In this document: positions 28,542 to 28,817 of the stretch, one piece after another
Layout of the letters: every line of letters begins with the position of its first letter
Position numbering within the stretch: position 1 is the stretch's first letter
NCBI GenBank assembly: GCA_020536535.1
Contig: JAHLWZ010001015.1
Coordinates: forward strand, 1-28,817
Length of the DNA stretch: 28,817 bases
From: Pelomyxa schiedti
Lineage: Eukaryota; Evosea; Pelobiontida; Pelomyxidae
Direction of reading: 5' to 3'
Program-made: the position numbers and the translations under genes
Notes under the pieces: model-generated
What the model was told of the DNA's origin: nothing
What the model saw: the letters and a program-made list of their open reading frames with translations, nothing else
The model's database searches: none

Positions 28542-28619
28542 GGGAGTGAGGGGGGAGGGGGGAGAAGGAAGGGGAGGGTACCCCCCCCTACCCCTTCCTC
28601 CTCCCCCTCTCCTACTCCC
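28542..28619. repeat. G-rich/C-rich imperfect inverted repeat
   Basis: A purine arm (28542-28578, long G runs separated by A) meets a pyrimidine arm across a central GGTACC. The arms are imperfect reverse complements. The plus strand holds at least four G runs and could form a G-quadruplex as well as a hairpin. Confidence 0.85.
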
Positions 28620-28817
28620 CCACTTGGCTCATGGTACCCCTTGCTTTGCCATATTTTTTTTCAAAAAAACCCAACGCTTAAAAAGAGGTGTACATCCTGT
28701 GCCGAGGTAGATTGGGTTGGGATAGTGACCACCACACTGTGAGGTGTGCTGGGGTGTTGATGGTTGTTGTTTTACTTGTGTAGTAAGGGAGAAAGAAGCC
28801 CGAATACAAACACAAGA
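28620..28817. other. Right edge of the window, no gene seen
   Basis: These last 200 bp are T/G-rich on the plus strand. I see no exon, RNA gene or repeat. Confidence 0.4.

Overview
This window looks like compact nuclear DNA of a unicellular eukaryote. Genes on both strands are cut by many very short introns, mostly 35-60 nt, almost all GT-AG. Each intron below was placed by splice signals plus reading-frame continuity with a recognisable protein family, not by transcript data. Gene spacing is tight: about 45 bp between two head-to-tail genes and 75-110 bp between convergent genes. The mix of ankyrin-type paralogs, F-box proteins with added zinc modules, a TALE homeobox gene, a Vma12-like factor and secreted glycosidases suggests an amoebozoan. 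I favour Archamoebae (Pelomyxa or Mastigamoeba type), but this is inference.

Layout, left. 1-2975 holds two GC-rich ankyrin-type paralogs on the minus strand, with a small F-box/Cys-rich gene between them. 3289-5904 is a 14-exon SAP-domain polynucleotide kinase 3'-phosphatase (DNA end repair). 6184-8708 is a 13-exon GRAM-VASt-TM lipid-transfer protein of the Lam/Aster type. 8819-11663 (minus) is a 15-exon coiled-coil protein.

Middle. 12560-14080 is rearranged: three inverted repeats, two of them long foldbacks of coding sequence, lie in and around a broken gene and an unfamiliar gene with a weak XPG/Asteroid-like look. 14564-15043 is a very small TALE homeobox gene. 15121-16471 (minus) is a secreted clan-A-like glycosidase. 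16602-17967 (minus) is an F-box protein with a C1/PHD-like and a CHORD-like zinc module. 18071-19014 is a small coiled-coil protein.

Right. 19015-20950 is poorly resolved and holds a short ankyrin gene (minus) meeting an ankyrin remnant (plus). 21339-22885 is a zinc alcohol dehydrogenase. 22962-24539 (minus) is a GH16 beta-glucanase. 24735-26004 (minus) is a Vma12/TMEM199-like V-ATPase assembly factor. 26100-28817 holds a short hypothetical gene, a hairpin-rich gene-free stretch, unresolved minus-strand exons and a G-rich inverted repeat.

There is no operon logic. Shared themes are polysaccharide digestion (two secreted glycosidases), F-box adaptors that would recruit substrates to SCF ubiquitin ligases, and membrane or vacuole biology (VASt protein, Vma12-like protein). 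I see no CRISPR array, rRNA gene, convincing tRNA or complete transposon.
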